DNA of 64,000 nt from Sporobacter sp963663605 (GTDB lineage Bacteria; Bacillota; Clostridia; Oscillospirales; Oscillospiraceae): NCBI GenBank assembly GCA_963663605.2, contig CAXXVF010000002.1, positions 2,480,001-2,544,000 of the forward strand, written 5' to 3'. Of this stretch, positions 1 through 8,707 are shown in pieces. Each line of letters starts with the position of its first letter. The first letter of the stretch is position 1. The translations under genes were made by a program, and so were the position numbers. The notes below the pieces were generated by a model. It was not told the origin of the DNA, searched no databases, and was given only the letters and a program-made list of their open reading frames with translations.

Positions 1-1511
1 ACCAGCATACAGCGGTTGACCTGTTCCGGCACAGCTTTGATGCGCAATACGGCGGATTCGAGCCGCCGCCCAAATTCCCGATGCCGCATAATTTCATGTT
101 TTTATTGCGTTATTATAATTTTGAGCATCGTGAAGAAGCCCTGAAAATGACGGAGACAACGCTCAGGTCCATGTACCGAGGCGGACTGTTCGACCACATC
201 GGGGGCGGCTTTTCACGATACTCGACAGACGCGAAATGGCACGTGCCGCACTTTGAAAAAATGCTTTACGACAATGCGCTGCTCGTCATTTCATATCTTG
301 AAGCGTATCAGGTGACAAAAAAAGAACTGTACCGGCGCGTTGCAGAGAAAACGCTTTCGTATGTCCAAAGGGAGATGACGCATCCGGACGGCGGCTTTTT
401 CAGTGCGCAGGACGCCGACAGCGAGGGCACGGAGGGCCTGTACTACGTAATGCGTCCCGAAACGGTCAAAGAAGCGCTGGGAGAAACGGACGGCACATAT
501 TTCTGCCGCTGGTTCGGCATTTCCGATACGGGCGATTTTGAAGGCGCGAGTATCCCGAATCTGCTGGACAACGAAGCGTATGACGGACCGCCGGATGCCC
601 GGATCGAGGCCCTGCTGCCGAGAATCTACGATGACCGGCTGAAACAGACGAAGCTGTTCAAAGACGAAAAAATATTGACGGCATGGAACGCGCTGATGAT
701 TGCGGCTTTTGCCAAAGCGTATAGGGCGCTTGGCATCGGCGCGTACCGGACGGCGGCGGAGCGCGCCGCGGCGTTTGTTGGGGAGAAGCTGACGCGTCCC
801 GACGGACGTTTGTATGTGCGCTGGCACGACGGGGAAGCCGCCGGGACCGGCTATCTGGATGATTACGCCTATACGGCGTGGGCAATGCTGCACCTTTATG
901 AAGCGACGTATGATATTTTATGGCTTGAGACGGCGGTCCGGCACGCCGAGACGCTGTGCGATTTATTTGAGGACCGGGAAAACGGCGGATTTTATCTGTA
1001 TGCCTCCGACGGCGAACAGCTGATGCTCCGCCCGAAAGAAACGTATGACGGAGCGTTGCCGTCCGGCAACGCCGTGGCCGCGTATGTCCTTTTAAAGCTG
1101 TACAGGCTGACGGCTGAAGACAAGTGGGAAAAAAGCGCGAGGAAGCAGATGGCGTTTCTGTCCGCCCATATGAAAGAGTATCCCATGGCGCACAGTTTCG
1201 GGCTGACGGCGGCGCAGCTCGAGCTGTACCCGTCGGAAGAAGTGATCGCTGCCGCCGCTTCGGATGACGACCTGTCACGTTTAAAAAAGGAACTGGGGCG
1301 GGATTTTGCGCCGAACCGGACAATACTTGTCAAAACAGCTGAAAACGAAAATCGGCTGGCCGCCGCCGCGCCCTTTACAAAAGACTATCCGGTCAAAACG
1401 GGAAAGACGCTATACTATATATGCAAAAATCACACATGCTCTGCGCCGATCGCGTCTTTTGACGAACTAATTAAGCGGTTGACAGGACAAAGCGCGCCGG
1501 CAAGGAGCTAA
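1..1511 (+). CDS. YyaL/SSP411-type protein (DUF255 thioredoxin-like plus six-hairpin glycosidase fold), 5' truncated
   Basis: Only the C-terminal part is present; the reading frame is open from base 3 and runs in from outside the window. The visible protein matches the spermatogenesis-associated protein 20/YyaL family: a GGF-PPPKFP stretch near the window start, then the conserved GGGFSRYSTDAKWHVPHFEK and MLYDNALL blocks, and a long alpha/alpha toroid-like region with W-N-L-M and YLDDYAY motifs. Full-length members are near 650-690 residues, so the N-terminal DUF255 thioredoxin-like domain is mostly missing here because of the window edge, not by mutation. The biochemical role of the family is not settled. 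The ATG at 81 is internal and not the real start. Confidence 0.88.
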   Translation, partial: QHTAVDLFRHSFDAQYGGFEPPPKFPMPHNFMFLLRYYNFEHREEALKMTETTLRSMYRGGLFDHIGGGFSRYSTDAKWHVPHFEKMLYDNALLVISYLEAYQVTKKELYRRVAEKTLSYVQREMTHPDGGFFSAQDADSEGTEGLYYVMRPETVKEALGETDGTYFCRWFGISDTGDFEGASIPNLLDNEAYDGPPDARIEALLPRIYDDRLKQTKLFKDEKILTAWNALMIAAFAKAYRALGIGAYRTAAERAAAFVGEKLTRPDGRLYVRWHDGEAAGTGYLDDYAYTAWAMLHLYEATYDILWLETAVRHAETLCDLFEDRENGGFYLYASDGEQLMLRPKETYDGALPSGNAVAAYVLLKLYRLTAEDKWEKSARKQMAFLSAHMKEYPMAHSFGLTAAQLELYPSEEVIAAAASDDDLSRLKKELGRDFAPNRTILVKTAENENRLAAAAPFTKDYPVKTGKTLYYICKNHTCSAPIASFDELIKRLTGQSAPARS

Positions 1512-1536
1512 CCAACTGCCTTATTAAAGCAGAAAA

Positions 1537-1575
1537 ACCCGGCAGATCCTTTGCGGATTCGCCGGGTCCCTTTTT
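1537..1575 (+). terminator. Rho-independent terminator after the YyaL-like gene
   Basis: A GC-rich hairpin (ACCCGGC at 1537-1543 pairing with GCCGGGT at 1561-1567, extended by GATCC/GGAT inside) is followed by a T-run. The A-run on the left flank means it could also stop minus-strand transcription from the membrane protein gene ending at 1599. Confidence 0.8.
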
Positions 1576-1598
1576 CTAAGATTAGCCTTGCGCAGCCT

Positions 1599-2270
1599 TC
1601 AGGACGGACGGGAAGCCTGCGACAGCCGGTTTTTTTGGTAGACAAAGAAGTAAACAGTCAGCGGCCACCACAGTATCCCGAAGACCGGATAGACTGCCCA
1701 TATCTCCCATGGCGTCGTTACGGCGTTCAAGACGACAAAAAACAGGATGGACCACAGCGCTCCCAAGAGCGAAAACAGCATGGCCTTTTTCTTTGCTGCA
1801 AGCCCGACGGCGAGCGGCCACCAGACCACGGCGTAAACGGGGAATATCGACCAGGGGAAAGCCGGCGCGTACAGCATGTTCACCAGAATATAATAGGCGA
1901 TCACTAAAAAGCTGACGGCGGCGGCGGCCGGCAGCCGGCCGGCTTTCTTGCCGAGCAGCATTATGACGGGCCAGCAAAAAACGGCAGCCGTATATATGAC
2001 CCAAAGGTGTGACGGCGAGAACTGAAGATTTATCGCAAGAAGAAAAAGCAGGATAACGATACTGCCGATAACGGAATATGCTTTTATATGCCGTTGCGCA
2101 AAAATAACGCTCAGCGGCCACCATAATACGACAAACGAAGTATAGATAAACCAGGGATACGACCAGCTCGTCAGGTAATTTACTATGACGAAAAAGAGTA
2201 TTATCAAAAGTGATCCCGTTATGGAAAAACCGATGGCGTACCGGCGGTTTTTTGTAGATGACGTACGCAT
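1599..2270 (-). CDS. Integral membrane protein made of four repeated two-helix units
   Basis: The 223-residue protein is almost entirely hydrophobic and consists of four copies of a unit of about 50 residues. Each unit has one helix rich in I/L/F ending near an Asn, a short loop with a Trp, then a second helix with a pattern like W-x-x-Y-P-x-F-x-x-x-W-W-P-L. The same unit forms the C-terminus of the neighbouring 131-residue protein (2323-2718). The start at 2270 is supported by a GGAGG site upstream. It is the last gene of a padR-led operon, so its expression is probably under PadR control. No function is known to me; a membrane-stress or envelope role is only a guess from the PadR context. 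Confidence 0.7.
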   Translation of the reverse strand: MRTSSTKNRRYAIGFSITGSLLIILFFVIVNYLTSWSYPWFIYTSFVVLWWPLSVIFAQRHIKAYSVIGSIVILLFLLAINLQFSPSHLWVIYTAAVFCWPVIMLLGKKAGRLPAAAAVSFLVIAYYILVNMLYAPAFPWSIFPVYAVVWWPLAVGLAAKKKAMLFSLLGALWSILFFVVLNAVTTPWEIWAVYPVFGILWWPLTVYFFVYQKNRLSQASRPS

Positions 2271-2322
2271 ATTGGCCTCCTTAATGTCTTGTAAGTGTTT
2301 CGGATTTACGTAAGAGCACGGT

Positions 2323-2718
2323 TTATCTGTGTTTCAGGTAAGAGAACAACATTGCCAGCGGCCACCAAAGGACTGCGAAAATAGGGTAAATACACCAGAT
2401 CACCCTTGGCGTGTAATAGGAATTCACAAACAATACCAGCAAAATGATCAAAATGCTGCCGACAACCGAAAAAGCCAATCCCAGGGCGTTTTTCTCCGGC
2501 GTTTTGACCGCGGGCATCAATTCGGCCTTCAAATCGTCAATATCACCGAACTCAACGATAGCTTTATTGATCGCGTCTTCTTCGGTCTTGCCGTTTTCTA
2601 TATAGTCGGAAACCATTTCTTCCATATCCTGAATAAAGTCCTGCGTGAGCTGCGTTTTGCGCTCGCTGTCGGGAAAATCGCGCAGCAATCTGTTGACATA
2701 TTCTTCAATCTTATTCAT
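2323..2718 (-). CDS. HAAS/DUF1700-like N-terminal domain fused to one two-helix membrane unit
   Basis: Residues 1 to about 75 form a charged helical domain (start MNKIEEYVNRLLRDFPD, then an E-E-D-A-I-x-K-A-I-x-E-F-G-D-x-D-D-L pattern) typical of the HAAS/DUF1700 domains that are commonly encoded beside PadR regulators. Residues 80-131 hold two membrane helices ending in the VLWWPLAML motif shared with the next gene. The start overlaps the padR stop by 8 bases (ATGAATAA), so translation is probably coupled. The family is thought to signal together with PadR, but its output is unknown. Confidence 0.75.
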   Translation of the reverse strand: MNKIEEYVNRLLRDFPDSERKTQLTQDFIQDMEEMVSDYIENGKTEEDAINKAIVEFGDIDDLKAELMPAVKTPEKNALGLAFSVVGSILIILLVLFVNSYYTPRVIWCIYPIFAVLWWPLAMLFSYLKHR

Positions 2719-3043
2719 TTCGGCCCTCCATTAAAGTATCAATGATTTCTTTTGCTTTGCGCCATTCTTTGAGTTCTTCGCTTAAAAACGCGCGGCCAAG
2801 GGTCGTGATCTTGTAATACCGCCGCTGTCCTCCGTGAGAGACGCTGCCCAGGTAGGAATGGATCAAGTCCTTTTTCTCCAGGCGTTGGAATACGGCGTAC
2901 AGCGTTGCCTCTTTGATTTTGAATTCGCCGTTTGTCCGGGCGTTGATTTCCTTTGCGACCTCATATCCATACCGGTCTTTTTCAAATATCAGCCGAAGTA
3001 TGATCGCATCGAGATGACCCCGGATGATGTCGCTGCTGATCAA
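2711..3043 (-). CDS. PadR family transcriptional regulator
   Basis: This 110-residue winged-helix protein has the PadR hallmarks: GHLDAIIL at the N-terminus, DRYGYEVAKEI, then the EATLYAVFQRLEKKDLI recognition region and the wing with RRYYKIT. I place the start at a TTG (3043) because AGGGGG lies 7 bases upstream and PadR proteins usually begin just before this S-S-D-I-I-R-G-H-L segment. The longer frame back to 3118 would add 25 residues that cross the operator and show no family similarity. It is the first gene of an operon with two membrane proteins and probably represses its own promoter. Confidence 0.88.
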   Translation of the reverse strand: MISSDIIRGHLDAIILRLIFEKDRYGYEVAKEINARTNGEFKIKEATLYAVFQRLEKKDLIHSYLGSVSHGGQRRYYKITTLGRAFLSEELKEWRKAKEIIDTLMEGRNE

Positions 3044-3083
3044 ATGGATACCCCCTATAAAAGAATAGTACTCTAACAGACAG

Positions 3084-3117
3084 TGCTCCATCAGACAGTG
3101 TTCTGCCTGATGGAGCA
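3084..3117 (-). promoter_or_regulatory. Candidate PadR operator: 11-bp perfect inverted repeat at the transcription start
   Basis: TGCTCCATCAG (3084-3094) and CTGATGGAGCA (3107-3117) are perfect inverted copies with a 12-base spacer, placed directly after the -10 box. CAGACAGTG also occurs twice as a direct repeat (starting 3078 and 3093), and GTTCTGCCTG occurs twice (about 3100 and 3133). This is the right place for an autorepressor, but binding by PadR is inferred. The sequence does not look like the classic ATGT-N8-ACAT PadR box. Confidence 0.55.
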
Positions 3118-3146
3118 ATCATAACACAAATTGTTCTGCCTGTCAA
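3118..3146 (-). promoter_or_regulatory. Sigma-A type promoter of the padR operon
   Basis: On the minus strand TTGACA (3146-3141) is separated by exactly 17 bases from TATGAT (3123-3118). This is near consensus for the vegetative sigma factor and is placed correctly for the TTG start at 3043. Confidence 0.8.
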
Positions 3147-3205
3147 AGTAATTTTTCCGCCTGTATTTTGAGCCTCGTTGTTACCGGCTTGCACGAGCAG
3201 AAAAG

Positions 3206-3264
3206 AAAAACCGCCGTCGGTATTCGCCTGAAGCTATTTCAGGTTCTGTCGACGGCGGTTTTTG
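3206..3264 (-). terminator. Terminator after the SLH protein gene
   Basis: AAAACCGCCGTCG (3207-3219) pairs with CGACGGCGGTTTT (3250-3262) around a long loop that contains a further small CTGAA/TTCAG hairpin. A/T-runs flank both sides, so it can act on the minus strand for the gene ending at 3275. Confidence 0.75.
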
Positions 3265-3274
3265 TCTTTTAAGG

Positions 3275-6200
3275 TCAGACGATGCGATAGATGACGACGG
3301 CCATTTCAGCGCGCGTCATATTCCCGAGCGGATTTATATTTGAATTGCTGCCTTTTATAATACCCGCTTTTACGAGCGTTGCCACGGCGGTCAGCGCGTA
3401 ATCGGAGAGTTTGGAGGTGTCGTTGAAGCCGCCCAAATCGCTGCTGCTGCCTTCGGGAAGCGAGCGTCCCATTGCCTTTAGGGCCCGGTATATTAGCACC
3501 ATAGCGTCCTGGCGCGTCAGAGAATCGTCGGGTCTGAAAGCGTTGCCCGAGCCTTCCGCGATGCCCTTGGCTTTAGCGGCGGCGATGGCCGTGTAGTAGT
3601 AGCTGCCGGAGGGCACATCCGAAAACATGCTGCTGGGAGTGCCGGTAAAGCCCAAAGCCCTGTAAAGCATCAGGATGAAATCGCCGCGGGATATATTTAC
3701 GGCCGGGCTGTAGGTTTTCGTACCGGTGCCTTTGACGACGCCGTCCTGATAAAGGTAATCAATTGCGTCGGCCGCCCAGTCGTAAGACGCGCCCACATCG
3801 TTGAAGAACGACGAGCCTGTTACAGGGCTGACCGTTATAATGATTTTACCCGAAACGGACGTTCCGCTTGAATCATATCCCGTGTAATTGAGCGTAACGG
3901 TACCCGTGTAATTGGCTGCCGGCATAAAAGTGACTTGGTAGAGATACGGCGATGCGCTGACATAGTAAGAATATCCGGCAGAGACGGCTGTGCTGGCGCT
4001 TGGGTCGCCGGTGTATTGGTAGAACAGCCTGCCGTATGACGTGCTGGGCAGCGTGAATTTGACGTGTGAGAGCGTCAAACCGGTTGCGTCGCTGAAAACG
4101 GACTTGAAATCGTCGGCGGAGAAGCTGAGCGCCGTATCCTCCTTTGTGGTCAGCGTTATATTTTCAACGTCGCCGCCCACCGTGATCGTTACGGTGCCGG
4201 TATAGGTGGTGCCGGTATAGGTGGGATAACCGGTGTAGTTGAACGTCACTGTACCCGTTTTATTTGCTGCCGGGACAAACGTAACGGTTGATATGTTCGG
4301 CGAGCCGCTGACTTTATAGGCCGTAGAGGCGTAAACGGTGCTGCCCGTGCCGGTAGAAGTTGAATGATTATAGTACAGCTTACCGGCGGATGAAGAGGGC
4401 AGGGTAAACTTGACGGTGCTGAGCGTCTTGTTCGTTGCGGCATTAAACGCCGTTGAGAAATCGGACGCGCTGAACGTGACGGGCGTGTTTTTGGCGGTTG
4501 TGTACGTTACGTTACCGGAGGAACCGACGGTGATCGTTACGGTGCCGGTATAGGTGGTGCCGGTATAGGTGGGATAACCGGTGTAGTTGAATGTCACCGT
4601 GCCCGTTTTATTTGTTGCCGGGACAAACGTAACGGTTGATATGTTCGGCGAGCCGCTGACTTTATAGGCCGTAGAGGCGTAAACGGTGCTGCCCGTGCCG
4701 GTAGAAGTTGAATAATTATAGTACAGCTTACCGGCGGATGAAGAGGGCAGGGTAAACTTGACGGTGCTGAGCGTCTTGTTCGTTGCGGCATTAAACGCCG
4801 TTGAGAAATCGGACGCGCTGAACGTGACGGGCGTATTTTTAGCGGTCGTGTACGTTACGTTGCCGGACGCACCGACGGTGATCGTCACGGTGCCGGTGAA
4901 GGCTTTACCGTAAGCAGATGCGCCGGAGAAGGCGAACGTGGCTGTGCCCGTATAGTTCGTTGTCGGTACGAATTTGAGATTGCCGATGTACGAAGACGAG
5001 GAAGCGCTGTAATAGTAAGGCGTCCCCGTGGAGGCATATGAAGAGCCGTAATAAATCCTTCCGGCGGACGCGTAGACCGAAGAGAACGTTATGTAATTGA
5101 GCGCCTCATTCGTCGCGGCTGAACAGGCGGAATAGAAGTCGTAGGTGTTAAACGTTACAGGTGTATTTTTGGCGGTGGTATACGTCACGGTGCCGGAGGA
5201 CCCGACGGTGATGGTGACGGTGCCGCTAAATGCCGCGCCGTAAGCAGATGCACCGGAAAAGGCGAACGTTGCCGTGCCCGTATAGTTCGTTGTCGGTACG
5301 AATTTGAGGTTGCCGATATACCAAGACGAGGAAGCGCTGTAATAATAACGCGTCCCCGCCGAGGCATATGAAGAGCCGTAATAAATCCTTCCGGCGGACG
5401 AATAGACCGAAGAGAACGTTATGTAATTGAGCGCCTGACTCGTCGCGGCGGAACAGGCGGAATAGAAGTCGTAGGCGTTAAACGCGACGGGCGTATTTTT
5501 GGCGGTGGTATATGTCACGGTGCCGGAGGAACCGACGGTGATGGTGACGGTGCCGCTGTAAGCGGATAGATCGGTTGCATAGGCCGTGAAGTTGATTGTC
5601 ACTGTACCCGTGTAATTGGTATAAGGCATAAACGAGACACTGCTAATCAGTGGGGTAGTGGAAGCGTAGTGGTAAGCCGATCCGGCCGCAACAGGGTAGT
5701 AGGTGCCGTATGTGGCATAGTCTTTATAAAGAGTCCCGTTATAATAAGCGGGAAGGGGGGAAAACGTTACGTAGCTGAGCGTCTTGCCGCCGGTGGCAGT
5801 GTAGAATTTGGAATAGAAGTCTGCGGATGAAAACGTCACATATGTATTCGCGGCTGTCGTATACGGCACGTTCAAAGTAGTGCTGTAGGTGATTTTGACC
5901 GTACCGGAAAACGTGGAGCCGGTTGCGCTTGTCCCTGTAAAGGGAATATTGACGGAAGTGATGGAACCGCTGGCCGGAACAAAGGCCATTTTTGAAAGGT
6001 TAGCTAAAGCGCATGTATATGTACCGGTAACAGGCGTACCGGGACTTGACGCGCTCACATAGTTATAACGCAGCGTTCCATAAGAAGATGAGGGCGCCGT
6101 AAATGTTACAGAGCCGGTGGCAGCCAGACCGGTCGTCGTTGCCGCAATACATTTTGCGTTTAAATTCGTTAAGCCTGTCTGACTGAAAGTAACCGTCGTT

Positions 6201-7690
6201 CCGGCCGTTGCCGTATAGGAAACTGTGCTGGTCGAATTGTAGACGGTGATGGTACCGGTGCCGTCGGTTTTTGTACCTACTGAGTTTGTTACAGACCAGT
6301 CAAAGATCGCGGTGCAGGCGGAACTGGCGGTAAAGCTCAGCTTCGCGAGGTTAGCCTCTGAAGTAATTGGCAGCGTATCGCCCGAGGAGATATCCGTGCC
6401 GTCGTACTTCCATGTACCGGTCAATGGGTCGGGGAATGTGATGGTGACATTGTCGAAGCTTCCGTTATGGAGGTCGTACTGACTGGTGAAGTCGGTAGAT
6501 GCAAACTGATACGAAACGCCTTTGTAAATCGATTTCGTAATTGCCCCCGTACCCGTAAACGACGGCGCGCCGGCATCGGCAACTGTAATTGTACATTCGC
6601 CGGATTTGGCGGATTCGCCGGCCTCGTTTGTCGCAGTCCACTTAAAAGTTGCTATACCTACCGTTGTTGCAGTAAAGGTCATATCACCAATGTCCGTAAC
6701 AGCAAAAGTTGAGGAGGGGGTTGTTTCATCAAAGCCAGTTCCGTCGTTAGCCCAAGTTCCCGCTGTTGTTGCGTCTGGGTATATAGTGATATGAGATACT
6801 GTCCCGTTATTGGGGGTGCATGTAAAATCTGACGATTGAAATGGATATGTATCGCTGGTAGCAATGCTTTTCGTGATAATTCCAAGGCCTGACGGCGGGG
6901 TGATTTCGGTAACTGTGATGATTAGTGGAACGCTGCCGATTTGAGCATCAGCCGGTTCGGTACTTGTACCATAGGCATGAACGATATAATTTTCAGTTCC
7001 ACCGTCAGTAGCCAAAAATGTAAGCTTTGTGTCAATATCTGTAATTGGTATTTTTGTTCCGCTTATATATGCAGAACTGTCATATACAAGATAGCCGCAA
7101 CTGGTATCAGTAAAATCAATAGATATATCAGATATAGCGCCGCCATCGTATGGAGTATATAAGCTGGAAAATTCAGTACTATCAAATATAACTGTATCAG
7201 TAGGAGTTGTGGGCGGTGCAATTTCAGCGGGTTTTTGAATAGTACCGGTAAAAGTTGGAGCTTGATAATCTGCCTGCTCAATAGTTATAAAATATGTAGT
7301 TGTTAGGGGATTTTCATGAAGAGTATCGGTTGCTAGATAATATGTGACTGCAGCGTCAACTACATCTCCTGCGGAAGCTGAGTCAACAACTAAATTAGTC
7401 GTATGGTTTTTATAACTTGTTATTGAAGCAAAGCCAATAGTGCTGCTGTATATCGACGTGTGCCAGCCTGTTGTCAGGTCAAGCGTTGAAACGGAATGTG
7501 CAAGGGTCATTGTTATATCCCTATCATCTGCTGAGTCTAGACCATTGCCGGTTGACACCGTGGCGCCATCATTTGTTATGGACGTAAACACCCATTCATC
7601 GTCCAGTGCTATCGCGCCCATCGGCAGCAGGCCCACTAATAAAACCAGAGATATCAGTACGGCTATAGTTTTACATAAATACTTTTTCAT
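3275..7690 (-). CDS. Large repetitive S-layer homology (SLH) surface protein
   Basis: The 1471-residue protein starts with a Sec signal peptide (MKKYLCKTIAVLISLVLLVG, cleavage near an Ala-Leu after residue 28). Then comes a Thr/Ser/Tyr/Gly-rich body of Ig-like repeats, each ending in a TGTVTITV-type strand and beginning with TYTTAKNTPV. The last 180 residues are three SLH domains with the motifs ISRGDF, LTRQDA and MTRAEM. SLH domains anchor proteins non-covalently to pyruvylated secondary cell wall polymers, so this is probably a cell-surface structural or adhesive protein. A GGAGGT site precedes the start. The middle carries recent tandem DNA duplications listed separately. The ligand, if any, is unknown. 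Confidence 0.88.
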   Translation of the reverse strand: MKKYLCKTIAVLISLVLLVGLLPMGAIALDDEWVFTSITNDGATVSTGNGLDSADDRDITMTLAHSVSTLDLTTGWHTSIYSSTIGFASITSYKNHTTNLVVDSASAGDVVDAAVTYYLATDTLHENPLTTTYFITIEQADYQAPTFTGTIQKPAEIAPPTTPTDTVIFDSTEFSSLYTPYDGGAISDISIDFTDTSCGYLVYDSSAYISGTKIPITDIDTKLTFLATDGGTENYIVHAYGTSTEPADAQIGSVPLIITVTEITPPSGLGIITKSIATSDTYPFQSSDFTCTPNNGTVSHITIYPDATTAGTWANDGTGFDETTPSSTFAVTDIGDMTFTATTVGIATFKWTATNEAGESAKSGECTITVADAGAPSFTGTGAITKSIYKGVSYQFASTDFTSQYDLHNGSFDNVTITFPDPLTGTWKYDGTDISSGDTLPITSEANLAKLSFTASSACTAIFDWSVTNSVGTKTDGTGTITVYNSTSTVSYTATAGTTVTFSQTGLTNLNAKCIAATTTGLAATGSVTFTAPSSSYGTLRYNYVSASSPGTPVTGTYTCALANLSKMAFVPASGSITSVNIPFTGTSATGSTFSGTVKITYSTTLNVPYTTAANTYVTFSSADFYSKFYTATGGKTLSYVTFSPLPAYYNGTLYKDYATYGTYYPVAAGSAYHYASTTPLISSVSFMPYTNYTGTVTINFTAYATDLSAYSGTVTITVGSSGTVTYTTAKNTPVAFNAYDFYSACSAATSQALNYITFSSVYSSAGRIYYGSSYASAGTRYYYSASSSWYIGNLKFVPTTNYTGTATFAFSGASAYGAAFSGTVTITVGSSGTVTYTTAKNTPVTFNTYDFYSACSAATNEALNYITFSSVYASAGRIYYGSSYASTGTPYYYSASSSSYIGNLKFVPTTNYTGTATFAFSGASAYGKAFTGTVTITVGASGNVTYTTAKNTPVTFSASDFSTAFNAATNKTLSTVKFTLPSSSAGKLYYNYSTSTGTGSTVYASTAYKVSGSPNISTVTFVPATNKTGTVTFNYTGYPTYTGTTYTGTVTITVGSSGNVTYTTAKNTPVTFSASDFSTAFNAATNKTLSTVKFTLPSSSAGKLYYNHSTSTGTGSTVYASTAYKVSGSPNISTVTFVPAANKTGTVTFNYTGYPTYTGTTYTGTVTITVGGDVENITLTTKEDTALSFSADDFKSVFSDATGLTLSHVKFTLPSTSYGRLFYQYTGDPSASTAVSAGYSYYVSASPYLYQVTFMPAANYTGTVTLNYTGYDSSGTSVSGKIIITVSPVTGSSFFNDVGASYDWAADAIDYLYQDGVVKGTGTKTYSPAVNISRGDFILMLYRALGFTGTPSSMFSDVPSGSYYYTAIAAAKAKGIAEGSGNAFRPDDSLTRQDAMVLIYRALKAMGRSLPEGSSSDLGGFNDTSKLSDYALTAVATLVKAGIIKGSNSNINPLGNMTRAEMAVVIYRIV
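4182..4877 (-). repeat. Two tandem 348-bp repeats inside the SLH protein gene
   Basis: Copies 4182-4529 and 4530-4877 each encode 116 residues and differ in only a few bases; I see two amino-acid changes (Tyr/His and Thr/Ala). Such near-identity points to recent duplication or gene conversion. Confidence 0.85.
4878..5537 (-). repeat. Two tandem 330-bp repeats inside the SLH protein gene
   Basis: Copies 4878-5207 and 5208-5537 each encode 110 residues of a second repeat subtype rich in Tyr, with a Y-D-F-Y-S-A-C-S-A-A-T core. They are very similar to each other but clearly different from the 348-bp type, although all share the TYTTAKNTPV opening and a TITVG ending. Confidence 0.82.
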
Positions 7691-7862
7691 AACACGACCT
7701 CCATAAGTGTTAATAACCTTTTCTTAGACGAACAAGTAAATGTTAGGTTCCAAATATTTAGGAAAAATTTTTAATATTTTGCATTGGACGAAATCACGAA
7801 AGAGATCGAATTATGATACAAGCAGCCCAAAAGGTTCAAAGAAGGGTAAGTTTTTAATTAAC

Positions 7863-7888
7863 AGAAGCCCGGCGACAGCCGGGCTTCT
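7863..7888 (-). terminator. Strong hairpin after the ABC operon, weak U-tract
   Basis: AGAAGCCCGGC (7863-7873) and GCCGGGCTTCT (7878-7888) form an 11-bp stem with a 4-base loop. It lies downstream of the permease gene ending at 7931. The following minus-strand bases are not a clean T-run, so its efficiency as a terminator is uncertain. The rest of the interval 7691-7930 shows only the ribosome binding site of the SLH gene and A/T-rich sequence. Confidence 0.5.
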
Positions 7889-7930
7889 GCTTACTCATTT
7901 AGGTTTAACGGGTTAACGGTATTGAACGGA

Positions 7931-8707
7931 TTATTCCAGATTCAGCTTGTTTTTGAGCATGTACCGCGATAGGAAGTAGAAGATGACGCCAACGGCGACG
8001 TTTAAGAATATGCATGCGAGCGCCCCTGCGTGTATCAGTGTGATCGGGTCCCAGCTCATAAAGGCCGCCGGCAGATTCGTATGCATGATAACGGCGACGC
8101 CGACGGCGCTCAAAATCTGGCCGATCGTGTTAATTACAAGGAACGCCGCAAATGAGATCAGCACGCGGTGCTTATTCACCAGAAGACTGAGCGACATGCA
8201 CGCGTAGAACGTCAGGATGCCTGAGAGCAGTGACGATAAAACAAAAACGATAAACTCCACTATGAACGCCGCCGTCGTTCCGCCGCTGATGTCGACGTTC
8301 TGAATCAATTTGTTAATATCCAGGAAGCACGCCGCCAGATCAATCTCCGTGATTGCCATGATGCTGATGGCAAGGGCAACGACGATGAAACTGAGAATAT
8401 TCCATACGGAAGCCGTAATCAGCTTGCTCCAGATGATGCTGTCGGTTTTCACCGGCAGTGTGAACATGAGGTAGCCCTCGTTCGTCAGCAGGTTCTTATA
8501 AAAACGCTGCAGCGTGATGATCAGGACAATCACAAATACGGCCACGATCAAAAATATGGACAGTGCGACGCCGATGACCGTAGGGGTCTGAAACCGCAGG
8601 CTGATAAAGATCCTGCTTATGATTGAGACGACTAGAAGCGCGCCGAACAGCGGCAGGAAAGTGCGCCCGGTCGCCTTGAATTCGTATTTCATCAATTTTC
8701 CTAACAT
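7931..8707 (-). CDS. ABC transporter permease of a YtrA-type operon
   Basis: The 258-residue protein has about six hydrophobic helices and begins MLGKLMKYEFKATGRTFLPL, a form typical of clostridial ABC-2-like permeases paired with GntR/ABC ATPase genes. It overlaps the ATPase gene by 7 bases, which indicates translational coupling. The likely role is export or protection against cell-envelope-active compounds, by analogy with the Ytr operon of Bacillus, but the substrate cannot be read from the sequence. Confidence 0.78.
   Translation of the reverse strand: MLGKLMKYEFKATGRTFLPLFGALLVVSIISRIFISLRFQTPTVIGVALSIFLIVAVFVIVLIITLQRFYKNLLTNEGYLMFTLPVKTDSIIWSKLITASVWNILSFIVVALAISIMAITEIDLAACFLDINKLIQNVDISGGTTAAFIVEFIVFVLSSLLSGILTFYACMSLSLLVNKHRVLISFAAFLVINTIGQILSAVGVAVIMHTNLPAAFMSWDPITLIHAGALACIFLNVAVGVIFYFLSRYMLKNKLNLE

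Noticed and set aside
291..1323. Two minus-strand frames (291-893 and 658-1323) opposite the YyaL-like gene
   Set aside because: Both lie antisense to a well-supported protein and have shadow-type composition.
4182..5537. Repeats that could be mistaken for a CRISPR array
   Set aside because: Units are 330-348 bp, in frame, without short repeats and unique spacers; they are coding tandem duplications.
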